Shown here one piece after another: positions 13,951 through 26,900 of a stretch of 64,000 bases of DNA. Every line of letters starts with the position of its first letter. The stretch's first letter is position 1. Source of the stretch: Aurelia coerulea. Its lineage: Eukaryota > Cnidaria > Scyphozoa > Semaeostomeae > Ulmaridae. The notes under the pieces are model-generated. The model was not told the origin of the DNA and did no database searches. It saw only the letters and a program-made list of their open reading frames with translations. The stretch spans positions 18,239,001 to 18,303,000 of the forward strand of contig CM076948.1 in NCBI GenBank assembly GCA_039566865.1. The letters run 5' to 3'. The translations under genes and the position numbers were made by a program.

Positions 13951-14940
13951 AAGAGAATGGCACTCATCGTTCTTTAAAACTCTAGTTCTGCAACTAATTT
14001 CTTTTATAGCACTATATTAGTGCTGCAGCCCCCCTTCTTGGAAACATTACTATAGCCATTAGTTTTTTCTTTAGTCTCATTTTAGCTTTACTGCATGAAG
14101 AAACATCGATTAATAAAATGTTTATTTTCTCAAAGAAAGCAAAATATCAACACAAAAAGTTTGGTTTAACGTAACGTAGTAGCTACAATTTATATTATAA
14201 AGAGAATTGCGTTCATCGCTCTCCGAAACTTTAGTGCTGCAAGTAACTTGTTTTATAGCATTATATTAGTGCAGCAGCAACCATTCTTGGAAACATTGCT
14301 ATAGCCATTAGTTTTTTCTTTAGTCTCATTTTAGCTTTACTGCATCAACAAGAATCTATTAATTAATTGTTTATCTCTCAAAGAACACAAAATATAAACA
14401 AAAAAGTGTGGGTTAACGTACTTTAGCAGCTACAATTTATGTTATAAAGAGAACTGCACTCATCGTTCTTTAAAACTTTAGTTCTGCCAGTAACTTCTTT
14501 TATAGCACTATATTAGTGCTGCAGCAACCATTCTTGGAAACATTACTATAGACATTAGTTTTGTCTTTAGTCTCATTTTAGCTTTACTGCATAAAGAAAC
14601 ATCGATTTATGAAATGTTTATTTTCTCAAAGAAAGCAAAATATAAACACAAAAAGTGTAGTTTAATGTACTTTAGTAACTACAATTTATATTATAAAGAG
14701 ATTTGCACTCATCGTTCTTTAAAACTTTAGTTATGCCAGTAATTTCTTTTTTAGCACTATATTAGTGCTGCAGCAACCATTCTTGGAAACATTGCTATAG
14801 CCATTAGTTTTTTCCTTAGTCTCATTTTAGCTTTACTGCATAAAGAAACATCCATTAATAAAATGTTTATTTTCTTAAAGAAAACAAAATATAAACACAA
14901 AAAGTGTGGGTTAACGTACTTTAGTAGCTACAAATTATAT
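13950..14940 (-). repeat. Single 994-bp tetramer copy
   Basis: One D-A-B-C set. The A marker is present with one change (gcgttcatcgctctccg, starting at 14209), 1,983 bp after the previous A. The B monomer carries ttttgtctttag, and C carries ttatgccag and catccattaat. The set ends near 14940, where a monomer beginning acaaattatattataaag is fused to the cttctttaatagcactc block instead of continuing into a new D. Confidence 0.85.
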
Positions 14941-16611
14941 TATAAAGAGAACTGCACTCATCGTTCTTTAAAACTTTAGTTCTGCCAGTAACTTCTTTAA
15001 TAGCACTCTATTAGTGCTGCAGCAACCCTTTTTGGAAGCGTTACTATCGACATTAGTTTTTTCTTTAGTCTCATTCTAACTTTACTGCATAAACAAACAT
15101 CTATTAATAAAATGTTTATTTTCTCAAGCAAAACAAGATATAAACAAAAAATGTGTGAGTTAACGTACTTTAGTAGCCACAATTTATATTATTAAAAGTA
15201 TTGCACTCATCGTTCTTTAAAACTTTAGTTCGGCTAGTAACTTCTTTACTATCAGTGCTGCAGCAACCCTTCTTGGAAACATTAATATAGACATTAGTTT
15301 TTTCATTAGTCTCATTTTAGCTTTACTGCATCAACAAACATCGATTAATTAAATGTTTATTTTCTCAAAGAAAACCAAATATAAACGGAAAAACTGTGGA
15401 TTAATGTATTTTAGCAGCTACAACTTATCTTATAAAGAGAATTGCACTCATCGTTCTTTAAAACGTTAGTTCTGCCAGTAATTTATTTTAAAACACTCTA
15501 TAAGTGCTGCAGCAACCCTTCTTGGAAACATTACTATAGCCATTAGTTTTTTCTTTAGTCTCATTTTAGCTTTACTGCATAAACAAACATCGATTAATGA
15601 AATGTTTATTTTCTTAAAGAAAACAAAATATAAACACAAAAAGTGTTGGTTAGCCTACTTTAGTAGCTACAATTTATATTATGAAGAGAATTGCACTCAT
15701 CGTTCTTTAAAACTTTAGTTCTGCCAGTAATTTCTTTTATAGCACTCTATTAGTGCTGCAGCAACCCTTCTTGGAAACATTACTATAGCAATTAGTTTTT
15801 TCTTTAGTCTCATTTTAGCTTTACTGCATAAACAAACATCGATTAATAAAATGTTTATTTCCTTAAAGAAAACAAAATATAATCACAAAAAGTGTGGGTT
15901 AACGTACTTTAGTAGCTACTATTTATATTATGCAGAGAATTGCACTCATCGTTCTTTAAATCTTTAGTTCTGCCAGTAATTTCTTTTATATCACTATATT
16001 AGTGCTGCAGCAACCATTCTTGGAAACATTACTATAGACATTAGTTTTTTCTTTAGTCTCATTTTAGCTTTACTGCATAAACAAACATCGAATAAATAAA
16101 TGTTTATTTTCTCAAAGAACACAAAATATAAACACAAAAAGTGTGGATTAACGTACTTTAGTAGCTACAATTCATATTATAAAGAGTATTGCACTCATTG
16201 TCCTTTAAAACTTTAATTCTACCAGTAACTTCTTTTATAGTACAATATTAGTGCTGCAGCAACCATTCTTGGAAACATTACTATAGACAGTAGTTTTTTC
16301 TTTAGTCTTGTTTTAGCTTTACTGCAGAAACAAACATCGAATAATTAAATGTCTATTTTCTCAAAGAACACAAAATATAAACACAAAAAGTTTGGATTAA
16401 CGTACTTTAGTAGCTACAATTCATATTATAAAGAGAATTGAACTCATAGTTCTTTAAAACTTTAGTTCTGCCAGTAACTTGTTTTATAGCACTTTATTAG
16501 TGCTGCAGCAACCATTCTTGGAAACATTACTATAGACAGTAGTTTTTTCTTTAGTCTTGTTTTAGCTTTACTACATAAACAAACATCTATTAATTAAATG
16601 TTTATTTTCTC
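14940..16611 (-). repeat. Partial third block copy and consensus-like monomers up to the junction
   Basis: From about 14990 to 15650 the sequence repeats the block seen at 13010-13670, offset 1,982 bp, including the short allele ctttactatcagtg near 15246. From 15.65 kb to the junction the monomers are closer to the general consensus. They include aagtgtggattaacg and agtctcg/agtcttg variants near 16300 and 16550. The last complete minus-oriented marker is tgtttattttctc ending at 16611. Confidence 0.85.
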
Positions 16612-16670
16612 TTAAAACTTTAGTTCGGCCCGTGACTTCTTTTATAGCTTTCTATAGTAATGTTTCCAAG
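16600..16670. other. Orientation switch between the two half-arrays
   Basis: The minus-oriented series runs normally to tttattttctc at 16611. It then jumps over about 90 bp of monomer to ttaaaactttagttcggcc and ends in tttatagc at 16648. Two bases (tt) follow, and from 16651 the sequence tctatagtaatgtttcc is in plus orientation. The breakpoint falls beside the monomer's dyad and CTATAG segment, where minus and plus copies share short tatag identity. This fits a fold-back or end-joined inversion with local deletion. An assembly join between two arrays would look the same from sequence alone. Confidence 0.93.
16612..16648 (-). repeat. Truncated monomer at the inversion junction
   Basis: A 37-bp minus-oriented fragment, ttaaaactttagttcggcc then cgtgacttcttttatagc. 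It is joined directly to tttattttctc on its left with about 90 bp of normal monomer missing. It differs from the usual cggccagtaacttc at two bases. It ends in the middle of the AGCACT dyad, just before the array turns to plus orientation. Confidence 0.9.
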
Positions 16671-19600
16671 AATGGTTGCTGCAGCACTGATATAATGCTA
16701 TAAAAGAAGTTACTTGCAGAACTAAAGTTTTAAAGAACGATGAGTGCAATTCTCTTTATAATATAAATTGTAGCTACTAAAGTACGTTATTCCAGACTTT
16801 TTGTGTTTATATTTTGTTTTCTTTAAGAAAATAAACATTTTATTAATCGATGGTTGTTTATGCAGTAAAGCTAAAATGAGACTAAAGAAAAAACTAATGG
16901 CTATAGTAATGTTTCCAAGAAGGGTTGCTGCAGCACTTATATAGTGCTATAAAAGAAATTACTGGCAGAACTAAAGTTTTAAAGAACGATGAGTGCAATT
17001 CTCTTTATGATATAAATTGTAGCTACTAAAGTACGTTAACCCACACTTTTTTTGTTTATATTTTGTTTTCTTTGAGAAATGAAAAAATAATTAATCGATG
17101 TTTGTTTATGCAGTAAAGCTAAAATGAGACTAAAGAAAAAACTAATGTCCATAGTAATCTTTCCAAGATGGGTTGCTGCAGCACTAATATAGTGCTATAA
17201 AAGAAATTACTGGCAGAACTAAAGTTTTAAAGAACGATGAGTGCAATTCTCTTTATAATATAAATTGTAGCTACTAAAGTACTTTATCCCACACTTTTTG
17301 TGTTTATATTTTGTTTTCTTTGAGAAAATAAACATTTAATTAATCGATGTTTGTTTATGCAGTAAAGCTAAAATGAGACTAAAGAAAAAACTAATGTCCA
17401 TAGTAATCTTTCCAAGAAGGGTTGCTGCAGCACTAATATAGTGCTATAAAAGAAATTACTGGCAGAACTAAAGTTTTAAAGAACGATGAGTGCAATTCTC
17501 TTTATAATATAAATTGTAGCTACTAAAGTACGTTATCCCACACTTTTTGTGTTTATATTTTGTTTTCTTTGAGAAAATAAACATTTAATTAATCGATGTT
17601 TGTTTATGCAGTAAACCTAAAATGAGAATAAAGAAAAAACTAATGTCTATAGTAATGTTTCCAAGAATGGTTGCTGCAGCACTAAAATAGTGCTATAAAA
17701 GAAGATACTGGTAGAACTAAAGTTTTAAAGAACGATGAGTGCATATCTCTTTATAATATAAATTATCGCTACTAAAGTACGTTAACTCGCACTTTTTGTG
17801 TTTATATCTTGTTTTCCTTGAGAAAATAAACATTTTATTAATAGATGTTTGTCTATGCAGTAAAGATAAAATGAGACTAAAGAAAAGACTAATGTCTATA
17901 GTAATGTTTGCAAGAAGGGTTGCTGCAGCACTAATAGAGTGCTATAAAAGAAATTACTGGCAGAACTAAAGTTTTAAAGGACGATGAGTGCAATACTCTT
18001 TATAATATATAATATAGCTACTAAAGTACGTTAATCCACACTTTTTGTGTTTATATTTTGTGTTCTTTTAGAAAATAAACATTTAATTAATCGATGTTTG
18101 TTTCTGCAGTAAAGCTAAAATGAGACTAAAGAGAAAACTAATGTCTATAGTAATGTTTCCAAGAATGGTTGCTGCAGCACTAATATAGTGCTATAAAAGA
18201 AGTTACTGGCAGAACTAAAGTTTTAAAGAACGATGAGTGCAATTCTCTTTATAATATAAATTGTAGCTACTAAAGTACGTTAACTAACACTTTTCGTGTT
18301 TATATTTTGTTTTTGTTGAGAAATGAAAAAATAAATAATCGATGTTTGTTTAAGCAGTAAAGATGATAAAATTAGACTAAGGAAAAAACTAATGTCCATA
18401 GTAATGTTTCCAAGAAGGGTTGCTGCAGCACTAATAGAGTGCTATAAAAGAAATTACTGGCAGAACAAAAGTTTTAAAGAACGATGAGTGCAATTCTCTT
18501 TATAATATAAATTGTAGCTACTACAGTACGTTATCCCACACTTTTTGTGTTTATATTTTGTTTTTGTTGAGAAATGAAAAAATAATTAATCGATGTTTGT
18601 TTATGCAGTGAAGCTATAATGAGACTAAAGAAAAAACTAATGGTTATAGTAATGTTTCCAAGAAGGGTTGCTGCAGCACTAATAGAGTGCTATAAAAGAA
18701 ATTACTGGCAGAACTAAAGTTTTAAAGGACAATGAGCGCAATACTTTTTATAATATAAAATATAGCTACTAAAGTACGTTAATCCACACTTTTTGTGTTT
18801 ATATTTTGTGTTCTTTTAGAAAATAAACATTTAATTATTCGATGTTTGTTTCTGCAGTAAAGCTAAAATGAGAATAAAGAAAAAACTAATGTCTATAGTA
18901 ATGTTTCCAAGAATGGTTGCTGCAGCACTAATATAGTGCTATAAAAGAAGTTACTGGCAGAACTAAAGTTTTAAAGAACGATGAGTGCAATTCTCTTTAT
19001 AATATAAATTGTAGCTACTAAAGTACATTAACTAACACTTTTCGTGTTTATATTTTGTTTTTGTTGAGAAATGAAAAAATAATTAATCGATGTTTGTTTA
19101 AGCAGTAAAGATGATAAAATTAGACTAAGGAAAAAACTAATGTCCATAGTAATGTTTCCAAGAAGGGTTGCTGCAGCACTAATAGAGTGCTATAAAAGAA
19201 ATTACTGGCAGAACAAAAGTTTTAAAGAACGATGAGTGCAATTCTCTTTATAATATAAATTGTAGCTACTACAGTACGTTATCCCACACTTTTTGTGTTT
19301 ATATTTTGTTTTTGTTGAGAAATGAAAAAATAATTAATCGATGTTTGTTTATGCAGTAAAGCTAAAATGAGAATAAAGAAAAAACTAATGTCTATAGAAT
19401 GTTTCCAAGAATGGTTGCTGCAGCACTAATATAGTCCTATAAAAGAAGTTACTGGCAGAACTGAAGTTTTAAAGGACGATGAGTGCAATACTCTTTATAA
19501 TATAGAATATAGCTACTAAAGTACGTTAATCCACACTTTTTGTGTTTATATTTTGTTTTCTTTGAGAAAATAAACATTTAATTAATCGATGTTTGTTTAT

Positions 19601-22600
19601 GCAGTAAAGCTAAAACGACACTAAAGAAAAAACTAATGTCTATAGTAATGTTTCCAAGAAGGGTTGCTGCAGCACTAATAGAGTGCTATAAAAGAAATTA
19701 CTGGCAGAACTAAAGTTTTAAAGAACGATGAGTGCAATTCTCTTTATAATATAAATTGTAGCTACTAAAGTACGTTAACTAACACTTTTCGTGTTTATAT
19801 TTTGTTTTTGTTGAGAAATGAAAAAATAATTAATCGATGTTTGTTTATGCAGTAAAGCTATAATGAGACTAAAGAAAAAGCTAATGTCTATAATAATGTT
19901 TCCAAGAAGGGTTGCTGCAGCACTTATATAGTGCTATAAAAGAAATTACTGGTAGAACTAAAGTTTTAAAGAACGATGAGTGTAATTCTCTTTATAATAT
20001 AAATTGTAGCTACTAAAGTACGTTATCCCACACTTTTTGTGTTTATATTTTGCTTTCTTTAAGATAATAAACATTTTATTAATCGATGTTTGTTTATGCA
20101 GTAAAGCTAAAATGAGACTAAAGAAAAAACTAATGGCTATAGTAATGTTTCCAAGAAGGGTTGCTGCAGCACTAATAGAGTGCTATAAAAGAAATTACTG
20201 GCAGAACTAAAGTTTTAAAGAACGATGAGTGCAATTCTCTTTATAATATAAATTGTAGCTACTAAAGTACGTTAATCCACACTTTTTGTGTTTATATTTT
20301 TTGTTCTTTGAGAAAATAAACATTTAATTATTCGATGTTTGTTTATGCAGTAAAGCTAAAATGAGACTAACGAAAAACTAATGGCTATAGAATGTTTCCA
20401 AGAATGGTTGCTGCAGCACTAATATGGTGCTATAAAAGAAGTTACTGGCAGAACTAAAGTTTTAAAGGACGATGAGTGCAATACTCTTTATAATATAGAA
20501 TATAGCTACTTAAGTACGTTAACTAACACTTTTCGTGTTTATATTTTGTTTTTGTTGAGAAATGAAAAAATAATTAATCGATGTTTGTTTAAGCAGTAAA
20601 GCTAAAATGAGACTAAAGAAAAAACTAATGGCTATAGTAATGTTTCCAAGAATGGTTGCTGCAGCACTAATATGGTGCTATAAAAGAAGTTACTGGCAGA
20701 ACTAAAGTTTTAAAGGACGATGAGTGCAATACTCTTTATAATATAAATTGTAGCTACTAAAGTACGTTAATCCACACTTTTTGTGTTTATATTTTTTGTT
20801 CTTTGAGAAAATAAACATTTAATTATTCGATGTTTGTTTATGCAGTAAAGCTAAAATGAGACTAACGAAAAACTAATGGCTATAGAATGTTTCCAAGAAT
20901 GGTTGCTGCAGCACTAATATAGTCCTATAAAAGAAGTTACTGGCAGAACTAAAGTTTTAAAGGACGATGAGTGCAATACTCTTTATAATATATAATATAG
21001 CTACTAAAGTACGTTAATCCACACTTTTTGTGTTTATATTTTGTGTTCTTTTAGAAAATAAACATTTAATTAATCGATGTTTGTTTCTGCAGTAAAGCTA
21101 AAATGAGAATAAAGAAAAAACTAATGTCTATAGTAATGTTTCCAAGAATGGTTGCTGCAGCACTAATATAGTGCTATAAAAGAAGTTACTGGCAGAACTA
21201 AAGTTTTAAAGAACGATGAGTGCAATTCTCTTTATAATATAAATTGTAGCTACTAAAGTACATTAACTAACACTTTTCGTGTTTATATTTTGTTTTTGTT
21301 GAGAAATGAAAAAATAATTAATCGATGTTTGTTTAAGCAGTAAAGATGATAAAATTAGACTAAGGAAAAAACTAATGTCCATAGTAATGTTTCCAAGAAG
21401 GGTTGCTGCAGCACTAATAGAGTGCTATAAAAGAAATTACTGGCAGAACAAAAGTTTTAAAGAACGATGAGTGCAATTCTCTTTATAATATGATTTGTAG
21501 CTACTACAGTACGTTATCCCACACTTTTTGTGTTTATATTTTGTATTCTTTGAGAAAATAAACATTTAATTAATCGATGTTTGTTTATGTAGTAAAGCTA
21601 AAATGAGACTAAAGAAAAAGCTAATGGCTATAGTAATGTTTCCAAGAAGGGTTGCTGCAGCACTAATAGAGTGCTATAAAAGAAATTACTCGCAGAACTA
21701 AAGTTTTAAAGAACGATGAGTGCAATTCTCTTTATAATATAAATTGTAGCTACTAAAGTACGTTAACTAACACTTTTCGTGTTTATATTTTGTTTTTGTT
21801 GAGAAATGAAAAAATAATTAATCGATGTTTGTTTAAGCAGTAAAGATGATAAAATTAGACTAAGGAAAAAACTAATGTCCATAGTAATGTTTCCAAGAAG
21901 GGTTGCTTTAGCACTAATATAGTGCTATAAAAGAAATTACTGGCAGAACTAACGTTTTAAAGAACGATGAGTGCAATTCTCTTTATAATATGAATTGTAG
22001 CTACTAAAGTACGTTATCCCACACTTTTTGTGTTTATATTTTGTTTTCTTTGAGAAAATAAACATTTAATTAATCGATGTTTGTTTATGCAGTAAAGCTA
22101 AAATGAGAATAAAGAAAAAACTAATGTCTATAGTAATGTTTCCAAGAATGGTTGCTGCAGCACTAATATAGTGCTATAAAAGAAGTTACTGGCAGAACTA
22201 AAGTTTTAAAGGAAGATGAGCGCAATCCTCTTTATGATATAAATTGTAGCTACTAAAGTACGTTAATCCACAGTTTTTGTGTTTATATTTTGTTTTCTTT
22301 AAGAAAATAAACATTTTATTAATCGATGTTTGTTTATGCAGTAAAGCTAAAATGAGACTAAAGAAAAAACTAATGGCTATAGTAATGTTTCCAAGAAGTG
22401 TTGCTGCAGCACTAATAGAGTGCTATGAAAGAAATCACTGGCAGAACTAAAGTTTTAAAGAACGATGAGTGCAATACTCTTTATAATACATAATATAAAT
22501 TGTAGCTACTAAAGTACTTTAACTAACACGTTTCGTGTTTATATTTTGTTTTCTTTGAGAAAATAAACATTTAATTAATCGATGTTTGTTTATGCAGTAA

Positions 22601-23950
22601 AGCTAAAATGAGACTAAAGAAAATACTATTGTCTATAGTAATGTTTCCAAGAATGGTTGCTGCAGCACTTATATAGTGCTATAAAAGAAATTACTGGCAG
22701 AGCTAAAGTTTTAAAGAACGATGAGTGCAATTCTCTTTATGATATAAATTGTAGCTACTAAAGTACGTTAACCCACACTTTTTTTGTTTATATTTTGTTT
22801 TCTTTGAGAAAATAAACATTTAATTAATCGATGTTTGTTTATGCAGTAAAGCTAAAATGAGACTAAAGAAAATACTAATGTCTATAATAATGTTTCCAAG
22901 AAGGGTTGCTGCAGCACTAATAGAGTGCTATAAAAGAAATTACTGGCAGAACTAAAGTTTTAAAGAACGATGAGTGCAATTCTCTTTATAATATAAATTG
23001 TAGCTACTAAAGTACGTTAACTAACACTTTTCGTGTTTATATTTTGTTTTTGTTGAGAAATGAAAAAATAATTAATCGATGTTTGTTTATGCAGTAAAGC
23101 TAAAATGAGACTAAAGAAAAAACTAATGTCCATAGTAATCTTTCCAAGAAGGGTTGCTGCAGCACTAATATAGTGCTATAAAAGAAATTACTGGCAGAAC
23201 TAAAGTTTTAAAGAACGATGAGTGCAATTCTCTTTATAATATAAATTGTAGCTACTAAAGTACGTTATCCCACACTTTTTGTGTTTATATTTTGTTTTCT
23301 TTGAGAAAATAAACATTTAATTAATCGATATTTGTTTATGCAGTAAACCTAAAATGAGAATAAAGAAAAAACTAATGTCTATAGTAATGTTTCCAAGAAT
23401 GGTTGCTGCAGCACTAAAATAGTGCTATAAAAGAAGATACTGGTAGAACTAAAGTTTTAAAGAACGATGAGTGCATATCTCTTTATAATATAAATTATCG
23501 CTACTAAAGTACGTTAACTCGCACTTTTTGTGTTTATTTCTTGTTTTCCTTGAGAAAATAAACATTTTATTAATAGATGTTTGTCTATGCAGTAAAGATA
23601 AAATGAGACTAAAGAAAAAACTAATGTCTATAGTAATGTTTCCAAGAAGGGTTGCTGCAGCACTAATAGAGTGCTATAAAAGAAATTACTGGCAGAACTA
23701 AAGTTTTAAAGAACGATGAGTGCAATTCTCTTTATGATATAAATTGTAGCTACTAAAGTACGTTAACCCACACTTTTTGTGTTTATATTTTGTATTCTTT
23801 GAGAAAATAAACATTTTATTAATCGATGTTTTTTATGCAGTAAAGCTAAAATGAGACTAAAGAAAAAACTAATGTCTATACTAATGTTTCCAAGAATGGT
23901 TGCTGCAGCACTAAAATAGTGCTATAAAAGAAGATACTGGCAGAACTAAA
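16651..23950 (+). repeat. Mixed stretch with the gagaaatgaaaaaat subfamily
   Basis: About 29 monomers. Many carry a replaced segment, tttttgttgagaaatgaaa (near 18308, 18561, 19061, 19309, 19802, 20553, 21294, 21795 and 23048), in place of ttttctttgagaaaataaac. Several of these also have agcagtaaagatgataaaa with ttagactaagg. A deletion allele, tctatagaatgtttcc (lost ta), occurs near 19391, 20386 and 20880. A block around 17380-17900 recurs at a 5,732-bp offset (17401 aligns with 23133, 17761 with 23493). Confidence 0.87.
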
Positions 23951-26900
23951 GTTTTAAAGAACGATGAGTGCAATTCTCTTTATAATATAAATTGTCGCTA
24001 CTAAAGTACGTTAACTCGCACTTTTTGTGTTTATATCTTGTTTTCCTTGAGAAAATAAACATTTTATTAATAGATGTTTGTCTTTGCAGTAAAGATAAAA
24101 TGAGACTAAAGAAAAAACTAATGTCTATAGTAATGTTTCCAAGAAGGGTTGCTGCAGCACTAATAGAGTGCTATAAAAGAAATTACTGGCAGAACTAAAG
24201 TTTTAAAGAACGATGAGTGCATTTCTCTTTATAATATAAATTGTAGCTACTAAAGTACGTTAACTCCCACTTTCTGTGTTTACATTTTGTTTTCTTTGAG
24301 AAAATAAACATTGTATTTATCGATGTTTTTTATGCAGTAAAGCTAAAATGAGACTAAGGAAAAAACTAATGTCTATAGTAATGTTTCCAAGAATGGTTGC
24401 TGCAGCACTATTAAAGTGCTATAAAAGAAGATACTGGCAGAACTAAAGTTTTAAAGAACGATGAGTGCAATTCTCTTTATAATATAAATTGTCGCTACTA
24501 AAGTATGTTAACTCGCACTTTTTGTGTTTATATCTTGTTTTCCTTGAGAAAATAAACATTTTATTAATAGATGTTTGTTTATGCAGTAAAGATAAAATGA
24601 GACTAAAGAAAAAACTAATGTCTATAGTAATGTTTCCAAGAATGGTTGCTGCAGCACTAAAATAGTGCTATAAAAGAAGATACTGGCAGAACTAAAGTTT
24701 TAAAGAACGATGAGTGCAATTCTCTTTATAATATAAATTGTAGCTACTAAAGTACGCTAACCCACACTTTCTGTGTTTACATTTTGTTTTCTTTGAGAAA
24801 ATAAACATTGTATTTATCGATGTTTTTTATGCAGTAAAGCTAAAATGAGACTAAAGAAAAAACTAATGTCTATAGTAATGTTTCCAAGAATGGTTGCTGC
24901 AGCACTAATAAAGTGCTATAAAAGAAGATACTGGCAGAACTAAAGTTTTAAAGAACGATGAGTGCAATTCTCTTTATAATATAAATTGTCGCTACTAAAG
25001 TACGTTAACTCGCACTTTTTGTGTTTATATCTTGTTTTCCTTGAGAAAATAAACATTTTATTAATAGATGTTTGTTTATGCAGTAAAGATAAAATGAGAG
25101 TAAAGAAAAAACTAATGTCTATAGTAATGTTTCCAAGAATGGTTGCTGCAGCACTAAAATAGTGCTATAAAAGAAGATACTGGTAGAACTAAAGTTTTAA
25201 AGAACGATGAGTGCATATCTCTTTATAATATAAATTATCGCTACTAAAGTACGTTAACTCGCACTTTTTGTGTTTATATCTTGTTTTCCTTGAGAAAATA
25301 AACATTTTATTAATAGATGTTTGTCTATGCAGTAAAGATAAATTGAGACTACAGAAAAGACTAATGTCTATAGTAATGTTTGCAAGAAGGGTTGCTGCAG
25401 CACTAATAGAGTGCTATAAAAGAAATTACTTTCAGAACTAAAGTTTTAAAGAACGATGAGTGCAATTCTCTTTATGATATAAATTGTAGCTACTAAAGTA
25501 CGTCAACCCACACCTTTTGTGTTTATATTTTGTTTTCTTTGAGAAAATAAACATTTTATTAATAGATGTTTGTCTTATGCAGTAAAGATAAAATGAGACT
25601 AAAGAAAAAACTAATGTCTATAGTAATGTTTCCAAGAATGGTTGCTGCAGCACTACAATAGTGCTATAAAAGAAGATACTGGCAGAACTAAAGTTTGAAA
25701 GAACGATGAGTGCAATTCTCTTTATAATATAAATTATCGCTACTAAAGTACGTTAACTCGCACTTTTTGTGTTTATATCTTGTTTTCCTTGAGAAAATAA
25801 ACATTTTATTAATAGATGTTTGTCTATGCAGTAAAGATAAAATGAGACTAAAGAAAAGACTAATGTCTATAGTAATGTTTGCAAGAAGGGTTGCTGCAGC
25901 ACTAATAGAGTGCTATAAAAGAAATTACTTTCAGAACTAAAGTTTTAAAGAACGATGAGTGCAATTCTCTTTATGATATAAATTGTAGCTACTAAAGTAC
26001 GTCAACCCACACCTTTTGTGTTTATATTTTGTTTTCTTTGAGAAAATAAACATTTTATTAATCGATGTTTTTTATGCAGTAAAGCTAAAATGAGACTAAA
26101 GAAAAAACTAATGTCTATAGTAATGTTTCCAAGAATGGTTGCTGCAGCACTAAAATAGTGCTATAAAAGAAGATACTGGCAGAACTAAAGTTTTAAAGAG
26201 CGATGAGTGCAATTCTCTTTATAATATAAATTGTCGCTACTAAAGTACGTTAACTCGCACTTTTTGTGTTTATATCTTGTTTTCCTTGAGAAAATAAACA
26301 TTTTATCAATAGATGTTTGTCTTTGCAGTAAAGATAAAATGAGACTAAAGAAAAAACTAATGTCTATAGTAATGTTTCCAAGAAGGGTTGCTGCAGCACT
26401 AATAGAGTGCTATAAAAGAAATTACTGGCAGAACTAAAGTTTTAAAGAACGATGAGTGCATTTCTCTTTATAATATAAATTGTAGCTACTAAAGTACGTT
26501 AACCCACACTTTTTGTGTTTATATTTTGTTTTCTTTGAGAAAATAAACATTGTATTTATCGATGTTTTTTATGCAGTAAAGCTAAAATGAGACTAAAGAA
26601 AAAACTAATGTCTATAGTAATGTTTCCAAGAATGGTTGCTGCAGCACTAATAAAGTGCTATAAAAGAAGATACTGGCAGAACTAAAGTTTTAAAGAACGA
26701 TGAGTGCAATTCTCTTTATAATATAAATTGTCGCTACTAAAGTACGTTAACTCGCACTTTTTGTGTTTATATCTTGTTTTCCTTGAGAAAATAAACATTT
26801 TATTAATAGATGTTTGTCTATGCAGTAAAGATAAAATGAGAGTAAAGAAAAAACTAATGTCTATAGTAATGTTTCCAAGAAGGGTTGCTGCAGCACTAAT

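Larger units (their letters stand above)
1..16648 (-). repeat. Satellite array, minus-oriented half
   Basis: About 67 tandem copies of the 248-bp monomer, all in one orientation. Landmarks recur every 247-249 bp on the plus strand: gctgcagcaacc, then cttggaaacatta, then tttagtctcatttta, then tttagtagctacaa. These are reverse complements of the landmarks in the right half of the window. No unique sequence interrupts the series. The half is built from several subfamilies and higher-order repeats, annotated separately. The open frames on the minus strand (for example 839-1024, 3083-3268, 9789-9974) lie inside single monomers and are not taken as genes. Function is not visible from sequence; a heterochromatic or centromeric location is inferred from array size and structure only. 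Confidence 0.97.

Noticed and set aside
16612..16660. Transposon end or inserted element at the inversion junction
   Set aside because: Every base on both sides is satellite apart from a 2-nt filler; there is no target-site duplication, terminal repeat or foreign sequence.
16651..16900. Replication origin or autonomously replicating sequence based on A+T-rich tracts
   Set aside because: A- and T-rich tracts occur in all monomers equally; nothing singles out one site, and no origin consensus can be claimed from the sequence alone.
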